Shown here: one piece after another, positions 15,858 to 25,081 of the stretch
How the letters are laid out: every line of letters starts with the position of its first letter
Position numbering within the stretch: position 1 is the first letter of the stretch
Source of the DNA: Polynucleobacter necessarius
GTDB lineage: Bacteria > Pseudomonadota > Gammaproteobacteria > Burkholderiales > Burkholderiaceae
Assembly: GCF_900095175.1 (NCBI RefSeq)
Contig: NZ_LT606946.1
Location: forward strand, 188,712-252,711
DNA length: 64,000 bases
Direction of reading: 5' to 3'
The notes under the pieces: generated by a model
Told to the model about the DNA's origin: nothing
The model's input: only the letters and a program-made list of their open reading frames with translations
Database searches by the model: none
Made by a program: the position numbers and the translations under genes

Positions 15858-17114
15858 ATGGCAATGAAAACCAACATTCATTCATTGCGTGGTCTGACGT
15901 ATCATTTTTTTCACCGAGTATTGCAAGCGCCAGCAATTGGCTCATTATTATTGCTAAGCACTTTTATTTTGCTGCCAGTTTTACTAGCTATGATTATGGG
16001 GGATGAGTTAACTGAGCAAGCTATGTTCTTCGCTTTACTTGTCGTTAGTTCATTGCTTATTGCGGAAATTCTTTTCAGGTTAGGGTTCAGGTTTTTGAAG
16101 GGGGAACCTTATCAATTGATCCCGAGACTAAATTTTAATGGAATATATGTAAAGCCGCATCCATATATCCCCTTTGTCATGAAGCGTAAATTTAAAACTG
16201 AAATTAGTGGTGTCGTAAATTACCCATTGCATAAGGGAAGGTTTAGTTTTGGACAGTACACCACCAATAACATGGGTTTCACAAATGGCCACAACGGAGA
16301 TAGAGATGTTGTGGTACCAAAGCCGGAAGGTTTACTTCGCATTAACTGCATTGGCGCCTCCACGACAGGTAATTATATTGAGGAAAATGGGCAAGTATTT
16401 TCGTATCCACTGGAATTAGAAAAAAAACTCAAGTCTTTGATCGAAGTTTCGGTTGAAGTCAATAACTGTGGGCAAGGGGGCTATAATTCTGCTGACATAA
16501 TGGTTCGGTTTGCATTGCAGGTAATTGACACACAGCCAGATATTGTTGTGATATACCATGCCTATAATGATATTAGAGCTTATTTGACAAAAGATTTTGA
16601 GGCGGATTATTCCCATGTGAGATGTAATTTAGGTGACAATTATTGGAAATTCGCTTTAGCCGCTCAAATTCCCAATATTCCAATTAAATTTATTAATTTC
16701 CTAATAAATCGATGGCTACCGGCGAGTATTCGAAACTCACTGCTTGAACAAGTTACGATAGGTGATTTTGATATGAGTCTTAATTTTTCTGTAGGACTGT
16801 GTACATATCAAAGAAATCTGCAGCATATCATCGATATATGCCATAGTAACGGAATTAAAGTTATATTAAGCACGTATTGCCACTACCTATATGATGAAAT
16901 TAAAACAGAGTCGCTACATATTCTTTATGCCAAGATTGTAAAAGAAGAAAATAACGTTATGCGTGATTTGGCGCTTATGAACAATATTACTTTAGTTGAT
17001 AATGCGAAGTTAATACCACAGGATGAGCGTTATTTTGTAGATAGCATTCATTTCACCCCCGAGGGAATGGCGAAAATAGCAGAAAATATTGCAGATGCGA
17101 TTGCAATGAAATGA
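15858..17114 (+). CDS. SGNH/GDSL hydrolase-family membrane-anchored protein
   Basis: The 418-residue protein has two N-terminal hydrophobic helices (about residues 22-75) and then an SGNH domain: block I GASTTGN with the nucleophile serine, an NNCGQGGYNSAD segment giving the glycine/asparagine blocks, and VDSIHFTPEG supplying the Asp-x-x-His pair near the end. Such domains are esterases or acyltransferases, and in polysaccharide loci they often add or remove acetyl groups. The start is ATG 15858; MKTN at 15864 is an alternative. It follows the carbamoyltransferase module, so decoration of the same glycan is a reasonable inference. Confidence 0.75.
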   Translation: MAMKTNIHSLRGLTYHFFHRVLQAPAIGSLLLLSTFILLPVLLAMIMGDELTEQAMFFALLVVSSLLIAEILFRLGFRFLKGEPYQLIPRLNFNGIYVKPHPYIPFVMKRKFKTEISGVVNYPLHKGRFSFGQYTTNNMGFTNGHNGDRDVVVPKPEGLLRINCIGASTTGNYIEENGQVFSYPLELEKKLKSLIEVSVEVNNCGQGGYNSADIMVRFALQVIDTQPDIVVIYHAYNDIRAYLTKDFEADYSHVRCNLGDNYWKFALAAQIPNIPIKFINFLINRWLPASIRNSLLEQVTIGDFDMSLNFSVGLCTYQRNLQHIIDICHSNGIKVILSTYCHYLYDEIKTESLHILYAKIVKEENNVMRDLALMNNITLVDNAKLIPQDERYFVDSIHFTPEGMAKIAENIADAIAMK

Positions 17115-17161
17115 CTATTGAGCATCAATAAACTCTTGCAAAGATATATAAGGAAAAGAAG

Positions 17162-17701
17162 ATGAATCAGCCACTCATGACGCTCGATCTTGGTTGTGGA
17201 AAGAAAAAAAGACCCGGTGCAATTGGGGTTGATTATTCTGATCGACATAATGCCGACATTATTCACAACCTGAATGTATTTCCGTACCCATTGGCGGACG
17301 AAGGGTCCGACGTAATCTACATGGATAACGTACTTGAGCACTTAGATGATCCAATGCGGGTGATGGAAGAGGTTCATCGGATATGCAAAGTGGGAGGGCA
17401 GGTGAAAGTTATCGTCCCTTATTTTCGTTCGTTATATGCATTCATTGATCCAACGCATCAGCATTTTTTCACGGTGGACTCATTTGCATTTTACGACCCA
17501 GACCACATTATTTGCCAGCGCTACGACTATGTTAAAACAAGATTTAAAGTTGAGAGGATTGTATTTAATGAAACATTGGAAACACATGGGACTAAGCGAC
17601 TGATTGTTGCATTGGCAAATAAATGGCCAGACCGATATGAGCGATATTTAAGCCACCTCGTACCACTTGATGACATTACTTATTATCTGCGTAAAATCTA
17701 A
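17162..17701 (+). CDS. Class I SAM-dependent methyltransferase (Methyltransf_11 type)
   Basis: This 179-residue short methyltransferase has the SAM-binding motif LDLGCGKKKRPGAIG (residues 7-21), an acidic second-strand end GVDYS, and DNVLEHLDDP as motif IV. AAGGAAAAGA just upstream of ATG 17162 is a good ribosome binding site. The methylated substrate is not evident; position between an SGNH protein and a GT2 transferase suggests a glycan or lipid-linked sugar. Confidence 0.8.
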   Translation: MNQPLMTLDLGCGKKKRPGAIGVDYSDRHNADIIHNLNVFPYPLADEGSDVIYMDNVLEHLDDPMRVMEEVHRICKVGGQVKVIVPYFRSLYAFIDPTHQHFFTVDSFAFYDPDHIICQRYDYVKTRFKVERIVFNETLETHGTKRLIVALANKWPDRYERYLSHLVPLDDITYYLRKI

Positions 17702-17728
17702 ATAATACATACCCAAAATGCCTAGCTA

Positions 17729-18772
17729 ATGAAGCTTTCAATTTGTATTCCAACCTATAATCGCGCCAATCTTTTGGTGAATTGTTTAAATTCCATAATT
17801 AGCTGTAAACGAAATTCTGATCTAAACTTTCAAGTGTGTATTTCAGATAATCATTCAACAGATGGTACGGAGGATGTTGTACGGGCAGCACAGTTAATTA
17901 TTGATATTAAATATCAAAGAAACAGTAGCAATCTCGGGATCCCAAGAAATTTTCTTAACGTTGTTTCAATGGCAGAAGGGGAGTTTGTTTGGTTGCTTGG
18001 TGACGATGATATGTTAATGCCGTATGCTATTGAAAAATTGTATAGATTAATTGATGGGCATCCCGCCGTTGATTACTTCTTTGTCAATTCTTTTAATATA
18101 TCTACGGAATTTATAAAAGGTTTTCCTGCGCCCTTTGACATTGTAAATTTGCCTAGTAATATGGACCCATATTCTAAATTTACGTTCGATGGTGAAAGAC
18201 CTTTTTTACAGTTAATTGACCCTAAAATTACCTTTGACTTTCTTGGTATGATGTCATATTCCGTATTTAGAAGGGATTCATGGATTCGGAACACGAATGT
18301 CCTTGATGCAAAAGCGCTTCTAGATAAACGAACATTTTCTCATTTTGATAACACATTTCCTCATATAAAAATCTTTGCAAAAGCCTTTTCAAAATCTCAG
18401 GCTTACTTCAATGCAGAACCCTTAAGTGTCTGCGTCTCTGGGGCGCGGGAATGGTCTGATCTAAATCCGCTTGTTATGAGTGTGCGACTAATAGATGCGT
18501 TAAAGGAGTATCGAAATAATGGTCTGCCATATTGGAAATATGTGTATTGTAAAAACGATGCACTAAAATACTTTATACCAGATTTTATTAAAATATTGCT
18601 GTACAAAGAAAAGTCTGGCTATTCTTACGTTAGCCCGGTCAAATTGTTGCTTGAGTCATTTTTGTACCCTAATTTTTATCTATCATTTTTGTACGATATT
18701 GGAAGGCGCGTACGTAGAGTATTTGCCCGTATGGTGAAAATAATTGTTTCTAGGAGATCGCAGTATGAGTAA
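17729..18772 (+). CDS. Glycosyltransferase family 2
   Basis: The 347-residue protein opens with LSICIPTYNRANLL, followed by SDNHSTDGT and LGDDDM as the DxD-like nucleotide-sugar metal site near residue 95, giving a GT-A fold of family 2. It lacks long helices except near the C-terminus (about residues 300-335), so it is probably a peripheral membrane enzyme adding one sugar to the repeat unit. Its end overlaps the following methyltransferase start (18765) by 8 bp. Donor and acceptor are unknown. Confidence 0.85.
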   Translation: MKLSICIPTYNRANLLVNCLNSIISCKRNSDLNFQVCISDNHSTDGTEDVVRAAQLIIDIKYQRNSSNLGIPRNFLNVVSMAEGEFVWLLGDDDMLMPYAIEKLYRLIDGHPAVDYFFVNSFNISTEFIKGFPAPFDIVNLPSNMDPYSKFTFDGERPFLQLIDPKITFDFLGMMSYSVFRRDSWIRNTNVLDAKALLDKRTFSHFDNTFPHIKIFAKAFSKSQAYFNAEPLSVCVSGAREWSDLNPLVMSVRLIDALKEYRNNGLPYWKYVYCKNDALKYFIPDFIKILLYKEKSGYSYVSPVKLLLESFLYPNFYLSFLYDIGRRVRRVFARMVKIIVSRRSQYE

Positions 18773-20012
18773 TAGTAACTTTCATGAAATTAACTCATGC
18801 GAGGTGTGTGGCAACGACAAGCTTGAATCTGTTTTGGATTTAGGTCTTCACCCTATGTGTGATGATCTTGTAAGTGTTGATGATAACCGGGTCTGTATCG
18901 AATATCCTATTGAGATCTTATTCTGTAAAAAATGTAATACTGCACATCAGCGTTTTCAGGTTCCCAAAGAAAATTTGTTTCCTGCTACTTACCATTACCG
19001 TTCGCGATTTACAGCCGATGTGTTAAAGGGTATGAAGGGCTTGGTTGATTCCTGTGCTCAACGCTTTGGTAGCCTGGCAGGGAAAAAGGTGCTTGATATT
19101 GGATGTAACGACGGCAGTTTGTTAGATTTTTTCCATGCGCAAGAAGCGTTGACTATTGGTATCGAACCAACGGACGCGTATCTTGATGCTAAGGTAAAAG
19201 GCCATATTACCTATAATAACTTTCTATCGGAAAAGCTTACAGATTCCATTGTTGAGGCGCACGGTAAACTAGACTTTATAACCTTTACGAATGTGTTTGC
19301 TCATATTGAAGATCTGCAAGAGGTTCTTAGATCACTAAAAAAGTTAATATCTGATAACACTGTCATTGTCATCGAGAATCATTATCTGGGCTCGGTGCTT
19401 GATGGCAACCAGTTTGACACTTTCTATCACGAGCATCCCAGAACGTATAGTTATGGTTCGTTTGTGCAGATGGCATCTACCTTGGGAACTAAGTTAGCAG
19501 GTGTTGAATTTCCTTCAAGATATGGCGGCAACATCCGTGTCTTTCTGGGGAGCTCTTTGAATGCCGACTACACCGATACTGTCAATTTGACAGCTCTGGC
19601 ACTTCGTGAAGGTAATTTTTTCAACGATTTCGATACGTTAAGAAAAAATATTAAGAGTTGGCTGGGGGTGAAGCATCAATTTCTTCAGGAACAATTCAAA
19701 AAATATGGCAAGTTACGTGCCAAAGCGTTTCCTGGCCGCGCCGCTATTTTAATTAGACTTCTTGGTATGGACGAGAATTTAATATCTGCTGTATACGAAA
19801 AACCTGGCTCGCTCAAAGTGGGGCATTATTTGCCAGGTACGCGAATACCTATTTGCTCGGATGATGATTTGTTTGCTCTACCAGATCAGACTCTGCCATT
19901 ACTCAATCTGGCATGGCATATCCCTAAGGAAATTCGCCATTATTTGATGGAGCACAAATATACTGGTAAGCTTGTTGATATCTTAAGTGCAGAGGACTTT
20001 GCGACAAAGTGA
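18765..20012 (+). CDS. Sugar C-methyltransferase (zinc-binding N-terminus, Methyltransf_13/14 type)
   Basis: The 415-residue protein has an N-terminal zinc site (CEVCGN then FCKKCN), a central SAM domain with VLDIGCNDGSLLDFF (about residue 110), and a C-terminal domain typical of NDP-4-keto-sugar C-methyltransferases of the TylC3/NovU type (GKLRAKAFPGR, VGHYLPGTRIP). It therefore probably methylates carbon 3 of the 4-keto sugar made by the nearby CDP-glucose 4,6-dehydratase. ATG 18765 is chosen because AGGAG lies about 10 bases upstream; the frame extends further but overlaps the GT2 gene. Confidence 0.8.
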   Translation: MSNSNFHEINSCEVCGNDKLESVLDLGLHPMCDDLVSVDDNRVCIEYPIEILFCKKCNTAHQRFQVPKENLFPATYHYRSRFTADVLKGMKGLVDSCAQRFGSLAGKKVLDIGCNDGSLLDFFHAQEALTIGIEPTDAYLDAKVKGHITYNNFLSEKLTDSIVEAHGKLDFITFTNVFAHIEDLQEVLRSLKKLISDNTVIVIENHYLGSVLDGNQFDTFYHEHPRTYSYGSFVQMASTLGTKLAGVEFPSRYGGNIRVFLGSSLNADYTDTVNLTALALREGNFFNDFDTLRKNIKSWLGVKHQFLQEQFKKYGKLRAKAFPGRAAILIRLLGMDENLISAVYEKPGSLKVGHYLPGTRIPICSDDDLFALPDQTLPLLNLAWHIPKEIRHYLMEHKYTGKLVDILSAEDFATK

Positions 20013-20059
20013 AGTGCGAGTGGTATTGGATATTTGTGTCGTAATTAAAATTAGGCCTG

Positions 20060-21295
20060 ATGTTAATTAATCCCGAACAATACTCATGTGCCTACCCTGA
20101 TAATGTAGCTGTTATTGGTGGTGGTCGATGGGCTCGTGTACTTACTGAAGTGCTTTGTGATCTCGTTCCGTTGGGTGTGAAGTTGTCAGTACATTCGCCA
20201 CGCAATGCAAAAATGATGGTGGCATGGGTTTCTGAGCGCGGGCTTGAAAAACGAATATCCGTGTCTTCTAGCTTGCCAAGCTTTCCTTCTGATGCGTCGT
20301 CTGCCATTATTGTCACAAATGCGGCATGTGACCATGAAAGATCGGTGGAATGGGCGCTAACGCAGGGTTATCCGGTCTTAGTTGAAAAGCCACTTTGTTT
20401 AAGTTTTGTTGCGGCTCAACGTCTGGCTAATTTGGCATTGGCTAGAAAAGTTTACTTGGCTACTGCTCACGTTTTTCTTTTTGCCAGTTATGTTGAGGAG
20501 TTCTCGAAGCATGTCGCTGATGTAAACAAAATTGTATCTATACGTGTTCTTTGGATGGATCCGCAATCTGAAAGTAGATACGGTGAAATAAAAAGTTATG
20601 ATCCAGGCCTACCGATTTATGCAGATTGGCTGCCTCATGTCATTTCAATATTGGGTACTTTGGTAATTGGTAGAGATCTATTATGTGAACATTTGGATTT
20701 TTTGAAGGGTGGGGCACATTTAAAAATTAATCTTATTTATGGGCAAATTCCATGTGTCATTGAACTCGTTCGAAATGGAAATTCTCGCCAACGGGTAATT
20801 GAAGTAATCACAGATCAAAAAAAAATAACTTTGGATTTTGGCAAAGAGCCTGGCTCTATATATTCTGAAGCTACACTGTTAAGCGCTGATCAGAACTTGA
20901 CTGATAAGCCTAAGCCAGTTGCTAGAATGCTGACGGCCTTTCTCCAAGGAGCCGCAGGTGGTATTCTTGATTCACGTTTGGACATGTCGATTGGTTTAAG
21001 TGCTAGTCACGCGATTAATCAAACAAAATTTCTTTATAACGCTGCTTTGTTGTCTTGGCTTAATAAAGAATTACTAACAAAACAGGATGGCATAAACAGC
21101 GATCTGTGTTATGCGCTGACTGAATTATTGCAGGCGCAAGACAATGGCTCATCTGTGCCATTGGCGATACGCATAGACTACCTATATCGACGTATTAAAG
21201 AGCTAGTCATGCCATTAAATATTAAACCAGAATCATGTACTGCAGACGTTATCAAGCTGATAATAAAACAAGGTAACATCTCCTCATACTTGTAA
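20060..21295 (+). CDS. Gfo/Idh/MocA-like NAD(P)-binding oxidoreductase
   Basis: The 411-residue protein has a Rossmann motif VAVIGGGRWARVL (residues 15-27) and the family's VLVEKPLCLS with the catalytic lysine near residue 113. The second half is divergent, with a VWMDPQSESRYG-like region in place of common sugar-site motifs. It is probably a keto-sugar reductase or oxidase acting in the CDP-sugar branch between the C-methyltransferase and the dehydratase. The specific substrate is not visible. Confidence 0.7.
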   Translation: MLINPEQYSCAYPDNVAVIGGGRWARVLTEVLCDLVPLGVKLSVHSPRNAKMMVAWVSERGLEKRISVSSSLPSFPSDASSAIIVTNAACDHERSVEWALTQGYPVLVEKPLCLSFVAAQRLANLALARKVYLATAHVFLFASYVEEFSKHVADVNKIVSIRVLWMDPQSESRYGEIKSYDPGLPIYADWLPHVISILGTLVIGRDLLCEHLDFLKGGAHLKINLIYGQIPCVIELVRNGNSRQRVIEVITDQKKITLDFGKEPGSIYSEATLLSADQNLTDKPKPVARMLTAFLQGAAGGILDSRLDMSIGLSASHAINQTKFLYNAALLSWLNKELLTKQDGINSDLCYALTELLQAQDNGSSVPLAIRIDYLYRRIKELVMPLNIKPESCTADVIKLIIKQGNISSYL

Positions 21296-21307
21296 CAGAT
21301 AAGAATT

Positions 21308-22384
21308 ATGCCTAATACACAATATTTGAATAAATCCTTTAAAAATAAAAAAGTTCTAATTACAGGCCACACAGGTTTTAAGGGCTCATGGCTCGCCTTT
21401 CTGTTAAGCGAGATGGGTGCAGACGTAATGGGATTTGCATTGCCACCGGCAACTACTGTTAATCATTTTAATTTGCTCGACCTGGATAAAAAAATTAAAC
21501 ACGTTGTAGGTGATATTCGAGATGCTTCAATGCTTGCGGCCACTATGAAAGAATTTCAACCCGAGTTTGTGTTTCATCTGGCCGCACAAGCTTTAGTTCG
21601 ACCATCTTATGATGATCCGGGTGCCACCTTTTCAACCAATGTTATGGGTTCGGTTAATTTATTGGATGCGGTAAGATGCTGTGATTCAGTACGGTCACTG
21701 GTTTATATCACTTCAGATAAGTGTTACGAGAATGTAGAGTGGATTTGGGGCTATCGAGAAAATGATCTACTGGGAGGCCGTGATCCATACAGCGCTTCTA
21801 AGGCTGCGTCTGAGATTATATTTTCATCTTATGCGCGCTCGTTTTTTGCGCAACGTCCATCGTTAGGAGCTGCGACAACGAGAGCGGGCAATGTGATAGG
21901 TGGTGGTGACTGGGCAACTGACCGCATAATTCCCGATTGTATCCGGGCTATTGAGGCAGGTGCACCCATTCGCTTGCGGAACCCCGGCGCTACTCGCCCT
22001 TGGCAGCATGTATTAGAGCCACTTGCCGGTTATCTGTTGTTGAGTGCACGTTTGTATGAAGAACCTAAGCGTTGGGGTGGGTCGTGGAACTTTGGCCCTT
22101 CTACCAATGAAGTTCGTACGGTTCAGAATGTGGCGGAAGTTATTATTGGTCATTTAGGTAAAGGCCGCATTGAAGTTGTTGAATCTCCAGCACAGGTACA
22201 TGAAGCGCGCTTGCTTCAGTTGAATTGTGATAAAGCCCATCAATTACTAGATTGGTATCCCCGCTGGAATGCAGAGATGACTTTGGAGTCAACAGCGCTT
22301 TGGTATAAAACCGTAATGAATGGCGGTAATGCTGAACAAATTACGCGAGCGCAAATTCATGATTTCTTTCCGGAGCTGACATGA
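21308..22384 (+). CDS. rfbG: CDP-glucose 4,6-dehydratase
   Basis: The 358-residue extended SDR has ITGHTGFKGSWLAF (residues 17-30), the H-G-W-L type start typical of RfbG, YITSDKCYEN as the active-site Thr/Asp/Lys region, and a DPYSASKAASE YxxxK pair. RfbG converts CDP-D-glucose to CDP-4-dehydro-6-deoxy-D-glucose. Its usual partner, the cytidylyltransferase RfbF, is 8 kb away at 30359 instead of adjacent. The stop overlaps the ATG of the epimerase-like gene (ATGA). Confidence 0.92.
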   Translation: MPNTQYLNKSFKNKKVLITGHTGFKGSWLAFLLSEMGADVMGFALPPATTVNHFNLLDLDKKIKHVVGDIRDASMLAATMKEFQPEFVFHLAAQALVRPSYDDPGATFSTNVMGSVNLLDAVRCCDSVRSLVYITSDKCYENVEWIWGYRENDLLGGRDPYSASKAASEIIFSSYARSFFAQRPSLGAATTRAGNVIGGGDWATDRIIPDCIRAIEAGAPIRLRNPGATRPWQHVLEPLAGYLLLSARLYEEPKRWGGSWNFGPSTNEVRTVQNVAEVIIGHLGKGRIEVVESPAQVHEARLLQLNCDKAHQLLDWYPRWNAEMTLESTALWYKTVMNGGNAEQITRAQIHDFFPELT

Positions 22385-22830
22385 TAGAAGGTGTAATACT
22401 AACGCCATTACGGCAAATTTTCGATGAGCGCGGCAAAGTTATGCACATGCTGCGTGAAGACTCGCCTGTATTTTCACGATTTGGAGAGATTTACTTTTCA
22501 TGCACACATCCGGGTGTAGTAAAGGCATGGCATTTGCATAAAGAAATGACCTTGAATTATGCTGTTATATATGGCGAAATCAAGTTTGTATTATTTGATG
22601 ATCGCCCAAAAAGTTCTACACGCGGTGAAATTCAAGAATTTTTCATTTCCCCCGAAAACTATATGTTGGTGACAGTACCGCCTATGATTTGGAATGGTTT
22701 TAAAAGTGTTGGAACAACAGCTTCAATTGTAGCGAACTGTTCTACTTTGCCTCATAGCCCTGATGAGCTTGTGAGACGTTCTCCAAGTGATGTTGAGATA
22801 CCCTATGATTGGGCGTTAGTATATAGATAA
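22381..22830 (+). CDS. dTDP-4-dehydrorhamnose 3,5-epimerase-like (RmlC cupin) protein
   Basis: The 149-residue RmlC-type cupin has LRQIFDERGKVMHML, HPGVVKAWHLH with the catalytic-region histidine, and PPMIWNGFKS. It is shorter than RmlC (about 180 residues) and resembles the single-cupin epimerases that follow rfbG in CDP-sugar operons. It probably epimerises the 4-keto-6-deoxy sugar before or after C-methylation. Coupled by a 4-bp overlap to rfbG. Confidence 0.8.
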   Translation: MIEGVILTPLRQIFDERGKVMHMLREDSPVFSRFGEIYFSCTHPGVVKAWHLHKEMTLNYAVIYGEIKFVLFDDRPKSSTRGEIQEFFISPENYMLVTVPPMIWNGFKSVGTTASIVANCSTLPHSPDELVRRSPSDVEIPYDWALVYR

Positions 22831-23030
22831 ATTTTTTAAAAATAAGTATTAGTAGTTACTAATTAAATTAAATAGATTTAGCTTGACATAAGCAGTTATG
22901 TATTATCTGAAGCTTGAGTGTAGAAGTTAACACAAATAGCAAGACATTACTTCGGCGAAGGTGTCCACCAACAAAGGCAGTAAGTGATAGTTTTTTGTGA
23001 TCCATTAAAAAACAATTAAATGAGTAGGAT

Positions 23031-23057
23031 ATGAAAGATATGAAAGATATGAAAGAT
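23031..23057 (+). repeat. 9-bp tandem repeat (ATGAAAGAT) x3 plus partial at a start codon
   Basis: Three perfect ATGAAAGAT copies and a fourth partial unit (ATGAAATGT) begin the methyltransferase frame. Each copy supplies an in-frame ATG, so copy-number change would shift the distance between the Shine-Dalgarno sequence and the usable start without breaking the frame. Confidence 0.85.
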
Positions 23058-23900
23058 ATGAAATGTGCAATATGTGATGCCTCAAAGTATTATTTTTATG
23101 AGTACATGGATTTTTTTGGAAACCCAGTTGCTATTTATAAATGTATAAGGTGTGGTCATGGTTCTCATGATAAAGAATACTCGGCTGATGATTTTAATAA
23201 TTTATATCGTGAAGATTATGCTGCGGGTTATATAGAATCATCAGATGAGGTATTTTTGAAAAGGCAAATTCAATATAAATTAGATGTTAAGTATTTAACT
23301 CAATTTTATACTGCCAATAAATCTTCTAGAGTTTTAGATTATGGATGCTCAAGCGGGAATTTTCTTGATGCAATGCCAGCTGCTTGGGTAAAAGTGGGGT
23401 ATGAGGTAAATCAATCCCATATTGAGCATGTCAAATTAAACAAGACTGAAATAAAAATATTTGATCAGGTCAGTAATATTGACGGGAAATTTGACCTTAT
23501 AACAATGAGGGGCGTTATTGAGCACATACAAAATCATAACAATCTTATAGATTTCCTAAATAATAAATTATTAGTAGGCGGAGGTTTATTTATTTCTGCA
23601 ACACCAGATTTCACATCATTTCCTGCTTCATTTTATAAAGATGGTTGGAATCAAGTTAAATGCCCTGAGCATATACACCAATTTACACCCACATCACTAT
23701 CTTTTTTGCTTGCTAAAGCTGGTTTGGTTCTTAAATGCCTGGCGCATCCTTATATTGAAACACCTTATGCAAACTGGGAAAAGGATAGGCTAAATTATTT
23801 AGCAAATGTAAAAAATATTGGAGATTCAAAATCTTTAAGAGAAGCCGGCCATGCGTTTCCTGGGAATATGTTGACTGCCTACTTTGAAAAAGTTGAATGA
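23031..23900 (+). CDS. SAM-dependent methyltransferase with N-terminal zinc ribbon
   Basis: The 289-residue protein has a CAICDAS...CIRCGHG zinc ribbon followed by a SAM domain with VLDYGCSSGNFLDA (about residue 101) and MRGVIEHIQNHNN as motif IV. It resembles sugar or lipid methyltransferases of the Methyltransf_23 type. The start is uncertain: the first codons are a 9-bp tandem repeat (Met-Lys-Asp three times). AGGA sits one base from the first ATG but ten bases from the second (23040), so translation may begin at the second. Strongly AT-rich. No similar partner gene adjoins it. Confidence 0.75.
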   Translation: MKDMKDMKDMKCAICDASKYYFYEYMDFFGNPVAIYKCIRCGHGSHDKEYSADDFNNLYREDYAAGYIESSDEVFLKRQIQYKLDVKYLTQFYTANKSSRVLDYGCSSGNFLDAMPAAWVKVGYEVNQSHIEHVKLNKTEIKIFDQVSNIDGKFDLITMRGVIEHIQNHNNLIDFLNNKLLVGGGLFISATPDFTSFPASFYKDGWNQVKCPEHIHQFTPTSLSFLLAKAGLVLKCLAHPYIETPYANWEKDRLNYLANVKNIGDSKSLREAGHAFPGNMLTAYFEKVE

Positions 23901-24143
23901 CATCTAGTTGAGAGATTTGCCAAGCGAGCAGGATATTAAACTCTAAGTAGAAAATCCGACAATACTGGACGCAACGGTCAGATTAGTGCCGTCTAGTTTT
24001 TACGCGGTTGATTTGAAAATCTTTTTGGCTAGAGTGTTTTGAGGGTGCTTAAAAAAGGGTGGAAATGTCAATTTGGCATTCCTTGTTTTTTACAAGCCTA
24101 AAGCAGCATTAAATTACAATATGTGTGAGGCTGATAAAGTGCA

Positions 24144-24986
24144 ATGATGTACCGATTATTAGAATTAATAAAAAACAAAATAATTTTTTTCTGGTTGCTT
24201 CATATGTCAATCATTCAAAAAAACACAAAATGGAAAGGTCTTCATAGTGGTGAGACGTGTTTGATTTTTGGAAATGGTGCATCACTGAGATACTATAACA
24301 TTGCCGATATTACAAAAATGCCCTCAATTGGGTGTACATTTTCTCTCGTCGATAATCGTATGGTTAAATTTGGATTAGATTATTGTGTCGTGCCTGAACC
24401 TTATTTTTTCTATCCAGTACGCAGGGATAGTCGCTCAGATGCGATTGTGAGAAATTATATTGGTAAGATAATGATGAAAATCATTAAGCGTAATAAAAAA
24501 TCACGCTTTTTTTGTTCCATAACGAATTATTATGCGTTTATGCATAGATTTGGAAATGTGAGTTATTGGTATCATGGTGGAGCAAAATCTTCTGAAAGCT
24601 TCGATCTAAGTGGTAAATTCGGCAGGTGTACTGGCGCGTTAGATATGATGCTGGGTGTTGCTCAATATATGGGGTTCTCAAAAGCTATCTTGATTGGTTG
24701 TGATTACTTAGGTAACCCCGTTATGGGAGGGCACTTTTATGCGGATGATATTCCAAAGTATGAAAATGCAGACATTACTTATGCTAATCGAATTAAAGGT
24801 GTTGCTGCCGATCTTGATATCCTTGTGTTGCTGCCAAAAGGTTCAAAATCTTCTCTATTCAAATCAATGTCGTTTGAAGAGTATTTCAATACGCAAGAAA
24901 AATATCATGAGAACTTTGAGATTGTTGATGATCAGTATTTATCTATGATGCGTATAGCCGCCTCCAAAATACAAATTGTAATGTGA
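24144..24986 (+). CDS. DUF115 / GT42-like putative glycosyltransferase
   Basis: The 280-residue protein has TCLIFGNGASLRYY (about residues 38-51) and, in the second half, GRCTGALDMMLGVAQYMG followed by ILIGCDYLG. This pairing of a GNGxSL loop with a later helix and a strand ending in G-x-D-Y is the layout of Campylobacter Cst-type sialyltransferases (GT42) and of DUF115/Maf proteins. A role in adding a nonulosonic acid is thus plausible and agrees with the NeuB/NeuA genes in the locus, but the GT42 catalytic histidine was not identified. Two ATGs (24144, 24147) are possible starts. The 240 bp upstream show nothing recognisable. Confidence 0.55.
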   Translation: MMYRLLELIKNKIIFFWLLHMSIIQKNTKWKGLHSGETCLIFGNGASLRYYNIADITKMPSIGCTFSLVDNRMVKFGLDYCVVPEPYFFYPVRRDSRSDAIVRNYIGKIMMKIIKRNKKSRFFCSITNYYAFMHRFGNVSYWYHGGAKSSESFDLSGKFGRCTGALDMMLGVAQYMGFSKAILIGCDYLGNPVMGGHFYADDIPKYENADITYANRIKGVAADLDILVLLPKGSKSSLFKSMSFEEYFNTQEKYHENFEIVDDQYLSMMRIAASKIQIVM

Positions 24987-25081
24987 GTGGGTAAAGCCAG
25001 CATATCAAAACTTCAGACATGCAAATATAAGATGATCTAACATACTACCGATTTATTGGGGTCTTCATGATCTGATTAAAA

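Noticed and set aside
22883..22888. Perfect TTGACA as a promoter before the zinc-ribbon methyltransferase
   Set aside because: No reasonable -10 hexamer 16-18 bp downstream.
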